DNA from: Patagioenas fasciata | Lineage: Eukaryota; Chordata; Aves; Columbiformes; Columbidae | Direction of reading: 5' to 3' | Length of the DNA stretch: 64,000 bases | Assembly: GCF_037038585.1 (NCBI RefSeq) | Contig: NC_092521.1 | Location: forward strand, 149,882,605-149,946,604 | In this document: piece by piece, positions 38,641 to 51,249 of the stretch | Layout: every line of letters starts with the position of its first letter | How positions within the stretch are numbered: the first letter of the stretch is position 1 | The notes under the pieces: model-generated | Seen by the model: the letters and a program-made list of their open reading frames with translations, nothing else | Database searches by the model: none | Told to the model about the DNA's origin: nothing | Translations under genes and position numbers: made by a program

Positions 38641-41600
38641 AAGAACTTCAGAAATGCCTTTCATTTCCAAATGACAAGTAGCTGGACATGGGGACGTGTC
38701 CAGGGAGACCTGGGCTAGGGCAGCACATTGCAGATTGTTGCAGAGCAGGTTAGTGGCTTCTGGCAATTTGGGACACTTCAGGGTTTGTCTTAGGTGTGTT
38801 GTTCCTTAAGGGGAAGATTGCGAAGTACTAACCTCCTGTAGAGAGAGTAGGGGGCTGTGTAAGATCAGAAAAAAAACCAAGTGTGTTGTTTTTTCACTAT
38901 GGCTTTGGATTGCCTTCTCATAAGCTGTATATGAGACAGTGATGGAGTGGAGAATGTGGAGCTCCTCGAGAGGCAGCGTTTCTGGGTAGCAGCTACGGAT
39001 GTGAGTCCAGACTGGGCCCTCATGAAAGCAAAGTGTGCTGCTGTCTCACTGTACATGTGCTTTGCCTGTTTTAATATGTCAGCTAGAGAATGGATTTTTT
39101 TCTTTTTTATCTCGATGGGAATAATCTTGCTGCCTAGTCTTGAACCTGGAGGCTATTTTTAATTTTCCAAGGATTTCTTTCTTGATGAGGTGATAACCTA
39201 AAATGGCACAGGAGGATCTGATGCAGCATGTTTTCATTCAGGGGCTCTGTTTTGTAGTCAAGCCTGGTGAAAGAAAAAGGAAGCTTGAAAAGAAATCAAC
39301 TTTATAGATCTAAAGATGTTCACTTTTCTGCGCATGTGTATTTATGGTTTTGAATATTACACTACAAATTATATGCCAAAGGAATACATCGATCTCATGT
39401 GGTCCTCCAATGGGTTATACATTTCCAGAATCTTAGTGTATATGTAGAACTACACATATTGCATCAAGAGCATCTCAGAGAAACAGCCAGGGAAAGCTGC
39501 CCAGTAGAGGACAGAAGGGGGTTTGAGGATGGACTCCTGACAAAACACTGAAGAGGACTGGCACTAATTACAAGGTCAAAGCCCAAACAAAAGCAAGAGG
39601 GCAGAAGGAATGTCACCACGTTAGGAAATATGCACTGACAGCTAATGCTGCTGCTGAGGCTGGATGTTTCGAGCACAATAGTTGGTAGCTGTCCCAGGAC
39701 CAGCACAATTGGTGCTTCTGCCCTAGAAACAGCTGGCTGTGGGCGGTGAAATTGCTGCCTTAAAATCAAGACAGGCTACTACCATCCTTCTTTTCCGTTA
39801 TTGTTTTTCTCTAGAGTGATGGTGACTTCCAGGGGCATCTTTGATAAAGTTTTCCTGGCACTGTCACAAAAGGTAGCTCTAATTTTTTGCACTTGGTTTC
39901 CAGAACAGCTGCCTGCTTCTTTCTGTTTGCAGCCCCTACCCATGCCCCAAGGACATGATAGGAGACTGGGAGCTCCTGGAGTCAATAATTAGTCCCCTAA
40001 CTGCCATAAAAAGAAAAAACAAAATCAATCTCAGTGAATTTTGGCATATTTTTCTAGTTGATGTGAATGAGATGAAAGGGATGGCTGACTTTTGTGACCT
40101 CTGCAGGATAACTGTGTTTCGTGTGTTGCATGAATGGGTGTGCCATAGCTGCAAAAATGGGAATTGACACCATTCTGCTCTTTAACAACATCCATTGGTG
40201 TGTGTCACCCAAGTGCATTATCAGCTGTCACCCTTTATTTCTCTTCTGCTCACCTATCACATACTTTGTTCATTTGCACGATGCAACTTGGTGAGTTAAA
40301 GAGTTTGCTGCTCAGAATGGTTGAGATTCTTGTTCCAATTTAATTTCACTAATGCAAAGGTAATTATTAGTCTGCTGATATTCCATCTTCAGCAGAACAA
40401 GACAGTAGAACGGATTCAACAGAACACCTGGGCAGGTTCTTCATGTCTTGCTGTATTGGCACCTGTAGAAGGAACACATTGACATAGGTCTACATTACAG
40501 ATAAGATGCTTATCAAAGGAACAGGTTCTTCAGTGGCACAAACTGCCATGTACATTGTCAGGACTGAGGTCTGCTCTCCAATGTTTTTCTTTCAGCAAAA
40601 TTCTTTCGAGCCAACTTTGTGATATTTCTTTCTCAATCAAAAATGAGTAGTATTGAAAAGCCTTTGAGCAAAACTGCTTTTATATTATACATTTGTGAAA
40701 GAAGTATTATTCCTATGTTTTAATTTCATTAAAGCTTTTGTGTCTGGCTGTAAACCGAACTTCTGCAATGACTTACTCCTCCTGGAAGGTTTCAGAGCAA
40801 TCCAAGCTGAAGTGCACCATCCTACTACATTGGTTCACTCAATCTGGAGGTGAAATGTTCATGCTTGTGTTTTAAGTTACATAGTTCAGCCTCTTTATTC
40901 TGGAGTTGAGAAGAAGACCTATCATAGACAGTACGAGCGTGCTTTCCCTTCCCTTGGTTAGGGTGAAGTGTTATCCTGCTGCATAGGGAAGCTGTATGGT
41001 ACTAATTAGGCTGTCGGAAAGCTGGCACAGACTGTGCGTGCTGGAGCTCGAGTTGTTCTGCTCTCAGCTGGTCTGTGGAAATTTATTTGGCAGCTGAAGG
41101 GACGTTCGTGCTGGCTGTTGAGAACTACAGGCACATTAGACAAATGGGACTGAAGATACTGTTCAGGAGAAGGTCTGTCCAAACATCTGTCTTGCTAACT
41201 GATTATACTTGATATAATTATATTTGGTAAACCTTTTGGTAAGAAGTTCGACTCTCCTTTCACAGCTGCAGTTGTGCTGTAAAGCTTTTAGTGCAGGTAC
41301 AGTCAGACTTATGCTGGTACAAAGCAGAATGTATTTCAATAAGCATCCTAAATAAATCTTGGAATATGGATTAACAACGTAAGTACCTCTACCATGATAT
41401 ATCCAGATTCATGATAAGAAGGACAAGAAATGAGTTTATGCTGGCAATTACAAACTGCAACACTTTTTAGTTTCACAGGCACTAATTTCTGTGAGTCACT
41501 GGTCATGGAAATGTTATGCTTGAAGAATCTAGTTCAGTAACTATTGTGTTTAGATGGAGCCTTTCCTGTGCTTTGGCTCAAACTAACTTTGGGTCTAACT

Positions 41601-41779
41601 TAAGGTATTTGTGAGTTAGAAGATATTTCAAATGCTTCTGGATTTCTTTTGATGTGTTGAATGTATTCAGAAGTGAATAATGGTTTGAAGGAATGGCTTG
41701 TACTTGACAGAGTGGACTTCAGAAATAGTACAACATTTTACCACTGTAAATCTTTACGCTAGGAAAGTCATAGTTAAAG
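38641..41779. other. Intergenic between CR1 copies
   Basis: No repeat or exon is recognised. Frames are at most about 100 codons. Confidence 0.55.
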
Positions 41780-42598
41780 CCAGTTGTGGCAATTACAGAG
41801 ACATGGTGGGACAGCTTACATGACTGGAATGTGGTCATGGATGGCTATGTCCTTCTCAGGAAAGACAGGCCAGCAAGGTGAGGTGGTGGAGTTCCTCTTT
41901 ATGTGAGAGAGCAACTACAATGTATTGAGTACTGTCCAGGCACGGATGAGGAGCAAGTTGAGAGTCTGTGGGTGAGAATTAACGGGCAGGCTGGCAGGGG
42001 AGATACTGTTGTGGGTGTCTGTTATAGGCTGCCAGATCAGGGTGAGGAAGTTGATGAGTCCTTCTACAGGCAGCTGAGAGCAGCCTCACAGTCACAGGCC
42101 CTGGTTGTTGTGGGGATTTTAACTTCCCTGATGTTTGCTGGAAGGATTGCTCAGCCAGTCAGCCACAGTCCAGGAGGTTCCTCCAGTGCCTTGACGATAA
42201 CTTCCTTATGCAAATGGCGGAGGAGCCGACCAGGAGAGGTGCACTGCTGGATCTCATCCTTACTAACAAGGAGGGTCTGGTTGAAGCAGTAAAGGTTGAG
42301 GGCTGCCTTGGTTGCAGCGACCATGAGACGGTGGAGTTCAGGATCTCATGTGGCAGGAAGAGAATAGCAAGCAGAATTGCAACCCTGGACTTCAGCAGGG
42401 CAAATTTTGGCCTTTTCAAGCAATTGCTAGGGGAAATCCCACGGGAAAGGCCGCTTGAAGGTAAAGGGGCCCAAGATAGTTAGCATTCAGGAATTGCTTC
42501 TTCCAAGCTCAAGATCAGAGCATTCCGACACATAGGAAGTCAAGGAAGGGAGCCAGGAGACCTGTGTGGTTAAACAGGGAGCTGCTGGGTAAGCTCAA

Positions 42599-43381
42599 GT
42601 GGAAGAGGAGAGTTTACAGATCATGGAAGGGGCCACTTGGGAAGAATATAATGCTGTTGTCAGAGGATGTAGAGAGGCAACTAGGAAAGCTAAGGCCTCC
42701 TTAGAATTAAACCTGGCGAGAGGGGTCAAGGACAACAGAAAGAGCTTCTTCAAATACATGGCAGATAAAACTAACACTAGAGGCAGTGTGGTCCCAATGA
42801 TGAATGAAGTGGGTTCCCTGGTGACAGAAGATACAGAGAAGGCAGAGTTACTGAATGCCTTCTTTGTCTATGCTGCTGGCGGCTGTCCTGAGGAGCCCCG
42901 TACCCCTGAGACCCCAGAGGAATTCAGGACAATGGAGGAGTTTGCTTTGGTTGATAAGGAATGGGTTAGGGAGCAGTTAGGCAATCTGGACATCCATAAA
43001 TCCATGGGTCCAGATGGGATGCACCCGTGGGTGCTGAGAGAGCTGGCTGAGGTCATTGCTGGACCACTCTCCATCATCTTTGCCAAGTCTTGGGAAACAG
43101 GAGAGGTGCCTGAGGACTGGAGCAAAGCAAATGTCACTCCAGTCTTCAAAAAGGGCAAGAAAGAGGACCCAGGTACCTATAGACCGGTCAGCCTCACCTC
43201 CATGCCTGGGAAAGTGATGGAACAGCTTATCCTTGGTGCCATCTCAAGGAATATCAAGGATAAGAGGGTCCTTAGGGGCAGTCAGCATGGCTTCACCAAG
43301 GGGAAGTCGTGCTTGACCAACCTCATTGCCTTTTATGAGGATATAAACAGGTGGATAGATGGTGGATGTGGTCTATCTTGA
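42599..43381 (+). pseudogene. CR1 reverse-transcriptase fragment (open part of ORF2)
   Basis: The longest intact reading frame of the CR1 copy, 260 codons, covers the link between endonuclease and polymerase and the first polymerase blocks: KSMGPDGMHPW, EDWSKANVTPVFKKGKK, YRPVSL and GFTKGKSCLTNL. The frame is lost at 43355-43381, just before the DVVYLDFSKAF block, which continues in another frame. It is a relic, not a working gene. Confidence 0.9.
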
Positions 43382-43624
43382 TTTCAGTAAAGCATTTGGC
43401 AAAGTCTCCCACAGCATCCTCTCAGCTGAACTGAGGAAGTATGGACTGGATGACTGGGTAGTGAGGTGGACTGTGAACTGGCTGAAGGGAAGAAACCAGA
43501 GAGTTGTTGTCAATGGGACAGTCTAGTTGGAGGCCTGTATCTAGTGGAGTGCCTCAAGGGTCAGTACTGGGACCAATACTATTCAATATATTCACCAATG
43601 ACTTGGATGAGGGAATAGAGTGCA

Positions 43625-44122
43625 TTGTCAGCCAGTTTGCTGTTGACACCAAACTGGGAGGAGTGGCTGACACCAGAAGGCTGTGCTGCCATCCAGCAAG
43701 ACCTGGACAGGCTGGAGAGTTGGGCGGGGAAAAATTTAATGAAATATAACAAGGGAAAGAGTAGAGTCTTGCATCTGGGTAGGAACAGCCACAGGTTCCA
43801 CTATCAGTTGGGGAAGGACCTGTTGGAGAGCAGTGTAGGGGAAAGGGACCTGGGGGTCCTGGTGGACAGCAGGATGACCATGAGCCAGCACTGTGCCCTT
43901 GTGGCCAGGAAGGCCAATGGCATCCTGGGGTGTATTAGAAGGGGAGTGGTTAGTAAGTCAAGAGACGTTCTCCTTCCCCTCTACTCTGACCTGGTGAGAC
44001 CACACCTGGAATATTGTGTCCAGTTCTGGGCTCCTCAGTTCCAGAAGGACAGGGAACTGCTGGAGAGAGTCCAGCGCAGGGCAATGAAGATGATTAAGGG
44101 AGTAGAGCATCCCATCTTATGA
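43625..44122 (+). pseudogene. CR1 reverse-transcriptase C-terminal fragment
   Basis: This open stretch carries the end of the CR1 polymerase: [47 protein letters not shown] and RPHLEYCVQFWAPQF. It ends at a frameshift near 44105. The polymerase active-site block just upstream, in another frame, reads FAVDTKLGG instead of FADDTKLGG. Confidence 0.88.
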
Positions 44123-44516
44123 GGAAAGGCTGAGGGAGCTGGGTTTCTTTAGCTTGGAGAAGAGGAGTCTGAGGGTGACCTCACTGATGTCTATAAATCA
44201 GTAAACGGTGAGCGTCATGAGGATGGAGCCAGGCTCTTCTCAGTGACAACCAATGATAGGACAAGGGACAATGGATACAAACTGGAACACAGGACGTTTC
44301 ACTTAAATATGAGAAGAAACTACTTCTCAGTGAGGGTGACAGAACACCGGAGCAGGCTGCCCAGTGGGGTTGTGGAGTCTCTTTCTCTGGAGATATTAAA
44401 AACTCACCTGGACACATTCCTGTGTAACCTCATCTAAGTGTTCCTGCTCTGGCAGGGGGATTGGACTAGATGATCTTTTGAGGTCCCTTCCAATCCCGAA
44501 CTGTGATTCTGTGAAA

Positions 44517-47500
44517 GCTAAACCTGATTGTGACTGTAGGGAGGGCAACGCAAGGGAAGTAGATGAGACTGTTTCCTACTATACTGATTAAAAACCAAAG
44601 CAGTACACTCTGGGCTGTGAATTAGTTTGGAAAGGTAAAGTTTCAAATTGTGGAACAAACAAGAAGGGTCTAAAGCACTTATTGTGAGCAGCTTACTTAA
44701 ACACAACATTAAGCAACATGGAAGGTCTGTTTAAAATAACTTTGTTAGGCAAAAAAACAACAATTAGGATTAGAAACAGTTTGCCTTAACGTCTAAAACT
44801 GATTTCCTGACTGTGACTTCACGGCAATATCTGTATTGTATGAAAAACCTAAACCCAAATATTCGTCAAAAAATCTAGAAAATATCCTGAAGTGTCTTTG
44901 TATGTGATTGCTGGCTGATTTATTTGAATTCTCTGGACCTTTCATTTTCAGGACAAGTTGTGAAATGTAGCCCTTCATTTCGGTCTGGCTCTGAAATTAT
45001 GTTTACTAAGAGCTGTTAAGTCCTATTGCTGTGCAGACTCTCTTCATTAGTTGCCCCATGTAATGAGAGAACGCATGTTTGGAAACATCCTATCAGGGTA
45101 AACACATCGGTTTCTGTTCCAACCACTCCTTCCCCGCAGAGGTCTCAGATGCTGCTTGTGGGGTGTCACTCGAGTGCAGCCCCGTTTCCAATGGTAAGAG
45201 CTGTGCCTGCCCTGCTGCCCGGGGGCCCAGGGAGCGCAGGGCTTTCCGAGCAGGGTTCAGCAGGGTTTCTGTTTTGCTCACAGCTTGCGCAGAGTACAGC
45301 AACTCATTTACTCCTTGACTTGAGTTACCATGACCCTATTATTTCTACATTGGCTTCCTATAAAGGACGGATGAGTTCAAACTGGTAGTTTTGATTTTTA
45401 AAGCACTTAATAGCATAAAGCTTGGCTATGTTTGAAGATCATCTTCAGCCTCACATCCTGGGAATCTGTGGTTGGCCACAGTTCATTGCATATTGCTTCT
45501 CACCCTCTTGCTCTAAATTGGTATGTACACTCATCTTTACTGGGGTGCAACCTGCTTTGTTCCTCACCTTTTTGAAAAAGCTTCTTTTTCTTTTCAGGGG
45601 GTAATGGAATTTGATCAGTAACAACAGCTCTGTACTTCTTTCCCTCCATCTTTGAAGCCATGTTTGACAGGAATCCAATAATTGATGTCTTAGGAATCCA
45701 ATAAATGCTGATTTAGTAATCTTGCTAATAAATGTATAGTTGCTCAGTGATCAGGGCCTGGTGCCTTTGGAGAGGGTCTGGATAATGAGCCCTGCTCACC
45801 CACACAGGAATGTATGGGATAGCAGCTCTTCTTTGGAGGTTTGTAAGTACAGGAACCCATTTGGGGAGAACATTTTGTGTTGCCAACATTTGTATTCTAA
45901 TCTTGCAGAATAGCCACACGTTCAAAGCATAAGCCTGAAACTGTAACGTATACATGTCAAACTGGCTGGGTTCTGAGACACCAGCTGTGGTCTGCATTTT
46001 CACTGCAGCAGTAGTTGCATCTAATGGACTGGAGTGACGGCTGATGCACCATCCCCAAGGAGGCCAGTTAAAACTCTGTTTAATACCTAAAGGCTAAACT
46101 AACCTAAGCCCCAGTGCTTGAGAAGGAAAAGGCTGTTTCATAGTGGATCTTAAGAGAATGACAGTCTTTTGACATCCATCTTCTCATCTGAAACTCTTGT
46201 TTCTTTATGGATTAGCCCACCCTCTCCCTTGTCCAAATGTACTTGTGAAAAAATTACATTTTAGGCTAGACAACTTAGTACTCTGAATGAAGTCAAAAGG
46301 TGGGTTGTGTGTCTGATGAAGAGATGGGGTTAAGAAAGTGGAGCATCAGCAGGCTACGAAGTGCATGAGGCAATGTTTCTGGGTCTGTCAGAAGAAACTG
46401 CCGTCCAAATAAACAGCATTTCCTCAAACTGGTTTAGGTCACAGAAACAGCTTATTTTGATGATGAAAATGTTCCATGTGGCTATCCTCCTACTCAGAGT
46501 CTTTTCTTTATTAACACACTACACTATGATGTGAGCCTAGCAGTTTAATTATGTTTTGCATGGGTATCTCCTTGAAGCTTTTACTGCATTGCTTTCAAAG
46601 ATTTTTATTTGATGGGTGCTATCATTCGGCTCTCCAGGCTCATCAGTTATTCTCTCTGCTTTGCTCCACTGCTAATCATACACCATAACACCTTTCACAT
46701 TATTTCAGATGACTAGGATACTATTATAAAATGCTTTTATGGTGTTGTCAACATAATATGCCTTTCCTTCTGCATCACATTTTTACAGTCAGATTTTTCT
46801 CTGCTCCTTAAGAGAACTCCATATGGGCCCATCCTCCCTGACCCTAGGACAGTTGCAGTTAATGCTGAACCCAGGAACATGCAGCAGACACCCCCTTGCT
46901 CAGGGATGTTGTAGAGTGTGTTCTCTGGCTTCTCTTGTTTTGTTTCTCATTTATTCCTCTACGGGCCCCAGTACTGTCTCTTCCTTGCTGCTTTAGAAAA
47001 GGTTACATTTTTTGGTTGATGTCCTCCCTTTACCCTACCCTTGTTACTACAATCTGTGGTCTGTTTCATTTTCTCCATAGAAGTAAATGAATCACTTCTT
47101 ACTAGTTTAGTCCTGCTTGATTCAGTTGTCTACCAAGGAAGCTATGGGCTCAATATGGATCCTCCTGTGAAGGTGAGAATTTGGAGCACAGTGGTGGGAC
47201 ACTGCTCAGCGGCTTATTATATGTCTACCAGATGCCATTGTTTGTGGAGGACTTGTGCAGGCAGGCAGTCATGTCACAGTGTTGGAGCAATCTTCTGCCT
47301 GCCCCACACAGATTCTTTCCATTCCCTATAAAGAGATGATCACAATAGCACAGTACAAGCTGATGTTTTAACAGCACCCCCCTCCCCAAATACAAAGTCT
47401 TTGGTGCAACCAATGTACATATAAACTTCTATCCAACACTGACTACTGAACTAAGTGGAAATACTTAAGAGTAAAGCCCTTCAAGGTAGAAAATATCTTG

Positions 47501-50500
47501 TCTTTGTTATGCAATTACAGAGTGCAAAGGAAGATGGGGTCCTGACCCACAGTGTAAAGTTCAATTCAGCATTATGTGCCTGGTTAAAGTAGGCACTAAT
47601 TAATCAGACCTACTGGGATAGAAAGGATTCTTACGCATCGTTTGAATCCAAGGTGCTTATCCCAGGCACATCTCGAGAACACAGGACTTCCCTCTCAACC
47701 AGGATCGAACACAACTCTCTTATCCTCAGGTGATGGAAGGCAAACAATAGTTGCTGTCAGCCCAGTAACTGCAGCAAGTCCTTGTATCCGCCTTGGTACC
47801 CCAACCACACTGTAGCCAGAGGAGTGACTGAGATGTGCTTTTAACAAAATGCTTTTATGCATCCCCCTAAAAATACCTAAAACAGAAAAGAAAGTAGAGT
47901 GCCCTGACCTTGGGCTTCCTATGCAGAGGCAAGCGGATGTAGCAGAAATGGAGAAATGTAATGAGTTAAATCGCCTTGTATGCAAGTGCCAAACCTCTTC
48001 CAAACACAAGGTTCTCACAAATGCCATTTATTCCAATAGGATACACATCACTAAATGAGTCACTATGAATGAATCGGATTGAGTGGGAACGAAGTAGAAG
48101 CTCTTTAAAAACTCAAAGCATCTTGGGCAACAACTAAAATATCTGCAAATATTCAGAGCCTGGGTAAGAATGAATATATGCCATCTTGCAAAGAATATTA
48201 TTTTTAATCTACCGACGACCAAATAATTATTTTGTGCCATATAACTGACAGAGATGAGACTAGAAGCTGTGAAGAGGGAATATCATTAGGAAAGCTAAGA
48301 CCACGATATCATCTACTTTGGGAAAAGAGAAAAGTGATTAGTATTTTATTGCATTTAGAGCAACAACTACAGCTAAGCAGTGGTTGTGTCCTGATTTTGA
48401 AGATGCATTCTTTCCAAACAGCAATTATTGCCATTTTTTTTTTTTTCAAATTAGGTGGTAAATGGATGGCTAGGAAATTATTAAAATAGAAATCTGAAAA
48501 TCCATTTATAAAATCTGACTGACAATTAAGCACCATTTTAACAAATAATTTTTTTAAACTAGGCATTACAAAAAACGGAATAGGTCATTCTGTCTAGCTT
48601 AAGCCATTTTGATTATTTTGTTAAATAAGGAAAGGGAATATTCAATTTAATATGTGCAAAAGCTAATATTTACATTGTTCAGTACAGAGGGGCACGATCA
48701 CATTAAGAGAAACTGAAAGAGGAAAGAACTGTTCTCAGGGTGCACTGTAGATAGAACAAATATTAATGGGTTTAAATTGTAGTAATGTAGAGTTAGGTAA
48801 TGTATTTGAAAAAATCTTTCTAATGGTACAGCTAGGGAGGCACAGGAAGGAACAGCACAGGGAAGTCATGGAACTACCCTCCCAGGAAAAGAGTAACCCA
48901 GTTCTTGCCAACGTTTATCTACAGCTGAACTGCTCTGGGATAGACTGTAATTATTTCTTCAAGTCTTTTCCAGCCCTGTTTTCTAATGCTTTAATAGCAC
49001 TCTTGTTAGTGATTTTAATCTCACACAAATCGCCTCTGACACTTGAAGATGCTGCTCTCAAGCTCTTCCTCTATCATTTGTTCATGCACATTGATCTCTG
49101 GTCAGTCTCATGCAGGAGTAAAGCAGCACCATTGCCCAGAGGAGATCAAGGACAGTCCCCAGCTCTAAGCAACTTTCGCTCTTTGCTGCCGCGTTGCATT
49201 TTAAAGGGTGTGCTGAGCTCAAGAAACAATACCTGCCATAGAGAAATCTGGACAGAAAGGAAGAGATGAAACCGATTTCTCTTCTAAGTTAATTGCCTTT
49301 TTTTTTTTTTTTCCTATTACATGTATGAGAGTTTGAAAGAAACCAAGAACAGTAGATAACAGATCTAGAACAGACACTGGATAAAGGTCGCTGGGGGATG
49401 AGACCATCAGAATGCCATGATCTTCCTTGGTGCAGGGACTTGTGAACTACTATTACCTTGGAAGAGGCAAGCACATGGGAAAGAGCTGGAAATTGAGATT
49501 TTACATTTAGTTTATGCAGTTTACATAGAAAATGATTGTTTCAATTTTTTTTTTTATTTAAATGTTTCTTTTGCTGTCGTACTTTCATTAACAAGCCAAT
49601 TGGATCTCCTGCCTTGGAACTATCGTCGCTGCTTTCCGGTTTTCTTCAGGTGAGAGAAAACATTTTATCAGAAAAGACATTCTTTTCCTATGCATTGTCT
49701 TAGACACACTTCTACTAAAGCCAAGGTCCTTCAGCTGCTTGCTGAAGTCAGCAATGCCTGTCAAAAACAGTGCGCCCTGTAGCAAACTCCACCAAGAGAA
49801 GCGGCAATCACCCTTATCGATGCAGAAGCAGCAGGAACGAAACACCAGCTGGGGGATACCCCTGCGTTGGGAGACTGAGATGAGCAGGATGTCCACAGGT
49901 AGCAGCAGGGCCTTGTAAACCTTAGCTCTGGAGCTGCATGAAGATGACTCAAAGTGTCAGCTAGAGAACAGGCCACTGCAGATGCAATTCCACTAAACCA
50001 CCACTTCAAAAGACAGGCCTGGCCTAAAGCTTAAATGTGTGATTCTTACTGGAAAGTTAAATCTGAGCATGTCCAGAAGTCTCAGAAAAAAGGAGAAGAA
50101 GGCATAACAAATAACACTTCAGCAGCTGAAGTTTGTTGGAACAGGAGAACTGGAATAGGCTTTTAGATCTGGCACATCATGCTAGTTTTGTATTTTAGAA
50201 GCTTTCATCTTTCATTGTGAGGGAGGTGGCACTGCGAAATCACCTACAAAAACCCCATACACATCTGTATTATAAAAGCAGAGAAAGAGCTTGGTAGCCT
50301 GTTCAGAGGACATGGTGGATGTTGGAGTGGTATGCATGGAGGACCAGCCAGGGAGCTTGCTGTCCACCACAGCTAATGTCTCTATGCCACCTGAGCAGCA
50401 TCGCTTGAGCACCGTGTTCATACTCACCCCTAAGCAGCTGGAGCAGCTGTGTGAAGCGCAGGCTTAGATTAATACTAGAGACATCATCAAGTGTGTAATT

Positions 50501-51224
50501 CAGAAGCTGCATCTCTCCCCTTCCTATCACTTTACCTACTTTTACCTAAACCATCTTCCCTGTGGAGAATGTCTACTTCACAATTCATTCTGTTATGTCT
50601 ATTTTACAGGTAAAAATACTGCTGAAAAACTTACCTTGCTACATCTGTGCAACAAACTGAAAAGTGACAAATGTATTAAGAGAATTAAAAGTTAGTCAGA
50701 ATAAAGACAAAAAGACTTTTCTGCCATTTGACCATGATGTGCAGTGCAGGCTGTATCATGCACTGGAAGCCCTGACAAAGCCTTGAAGTTCTGTAACAGA
50801 AAGGCCCCACCCCTTGAATTATTTGGGCTTATTCCCAAGGACTTTCAAAAAAACTGGTTTAGCGTAAAATCTTACACACATTAGCAAAGTTCTGCCAATC
50901 CTTCTATCAATTAACTTAGTGTGGACGATCTTCCTGTTTTGTAGTAATATTATATTAGGATTTAGCCCGTAGAATTGTGAACTACAAACCTCAGTGTTTG
51001 CTGTCAGAGCACAGCCTAAGCCCAAAAATCCAAAGGCTGGATGTTTCAAGCCACTCAAAGTAAGCCCGGAAGAAAGAGGGTAAAATCTAATGAAAAAGTT
51101 TTAAGTTTCTTGTGGTTTTTTTTTTTTTCCCTTTGGAATATAGGCTACACATTCATTTTAACATCCAGAATTCATCTGTAAGTGATCAAAACCATAGTTG
51201 AAACACAATAACAAAGGATGAACC
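44517..51224. other. Intergenic downstream of PIP4K2A
   Basis: AT-rich sequence with poly-T runs near 48435, 49300 and 49545. A 167-codon plus-strand frame (48766-49269) has no recognisable motif and is at chance level. No neighbouring gene was found. Confidence 0.55.
50312..50467 (+). pseudogene. Coding-like segment, unassigned
   Basis: A 51-codon frame reads MVDVGVVCMEDQPGSLL, then PPEQHRLSTVFILTPKQLEQ, and ends in TAG. The composition looks protein-like, with balanced charges and a plausible helix at the end. Upstream in the same frame a TAA lies near 50272. It could be a fragment of a processed pseudogene. I cannot name a parent. Confidence 0.12.
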
Positions 51225-51249
51225 TAGTAAGTCATCAAAGTGCTTTATT
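51196..51249 (-). terminator. Candidate distal polyadenylation signal of PIP4K2A
   Basis: On the minus strand AATAAA lies at 51249-51244. About 35-50 bases further on is a GT-rich stretch (tttgttattgtgttt, about 51212-51196), the usual layout of a cleavage/polyadenylation site. Cleavage would fall near 51225-51235. Which of the AATAAA copies downstream of the stop is used cannot be told from sequence alone. Confidence 0.45.

Larger units (their letters stand above)
41780..44516 (+). mobile_element. CR1 non-LTR retrotransposon, 5'-truncated, inactive
   Basis: This is a 2.7-kb sense-oriented CR1 copy. The 5' end is truncated inside the ORF2 endonuclease, whose first recognisable residues, ITETWWD, are at 41792. 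Endonuclease blocks (VESLWVRI, DFNFPDVCW, CSDHETVEF) are followed by reverse-transcriptase blocks ([65 protein letters not shown]) and the C-terminal RPHLEYCVQFWAP region. The 3' end shows the CR1 tail gaactgtgattctgtg. The copy cannot be active. The frame is broken at about 42115, 42480-42600, 43355, 43510, 43670 and 44105, a TGA lies near 41880, and the polymerase FADD motif is FAVD. The family resembles CR1-J-type elements of Neoaves; I judged this by eye, without a library search. Confidence 0.93.

Noticed and set aside
48766..49269. 167-codon plus-strand frame
   Set aside because: Near chance expectation, no known motif, and no splice or promoter context.
1..51224. Search for exons of SPAG6, BMI1 or COMMD3, neighbours of PIP4K2A in mammals
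   Set aside because: No open frame contains armadillo-repeat, RING or COMM-domain wording, so no neighbour is annotated.
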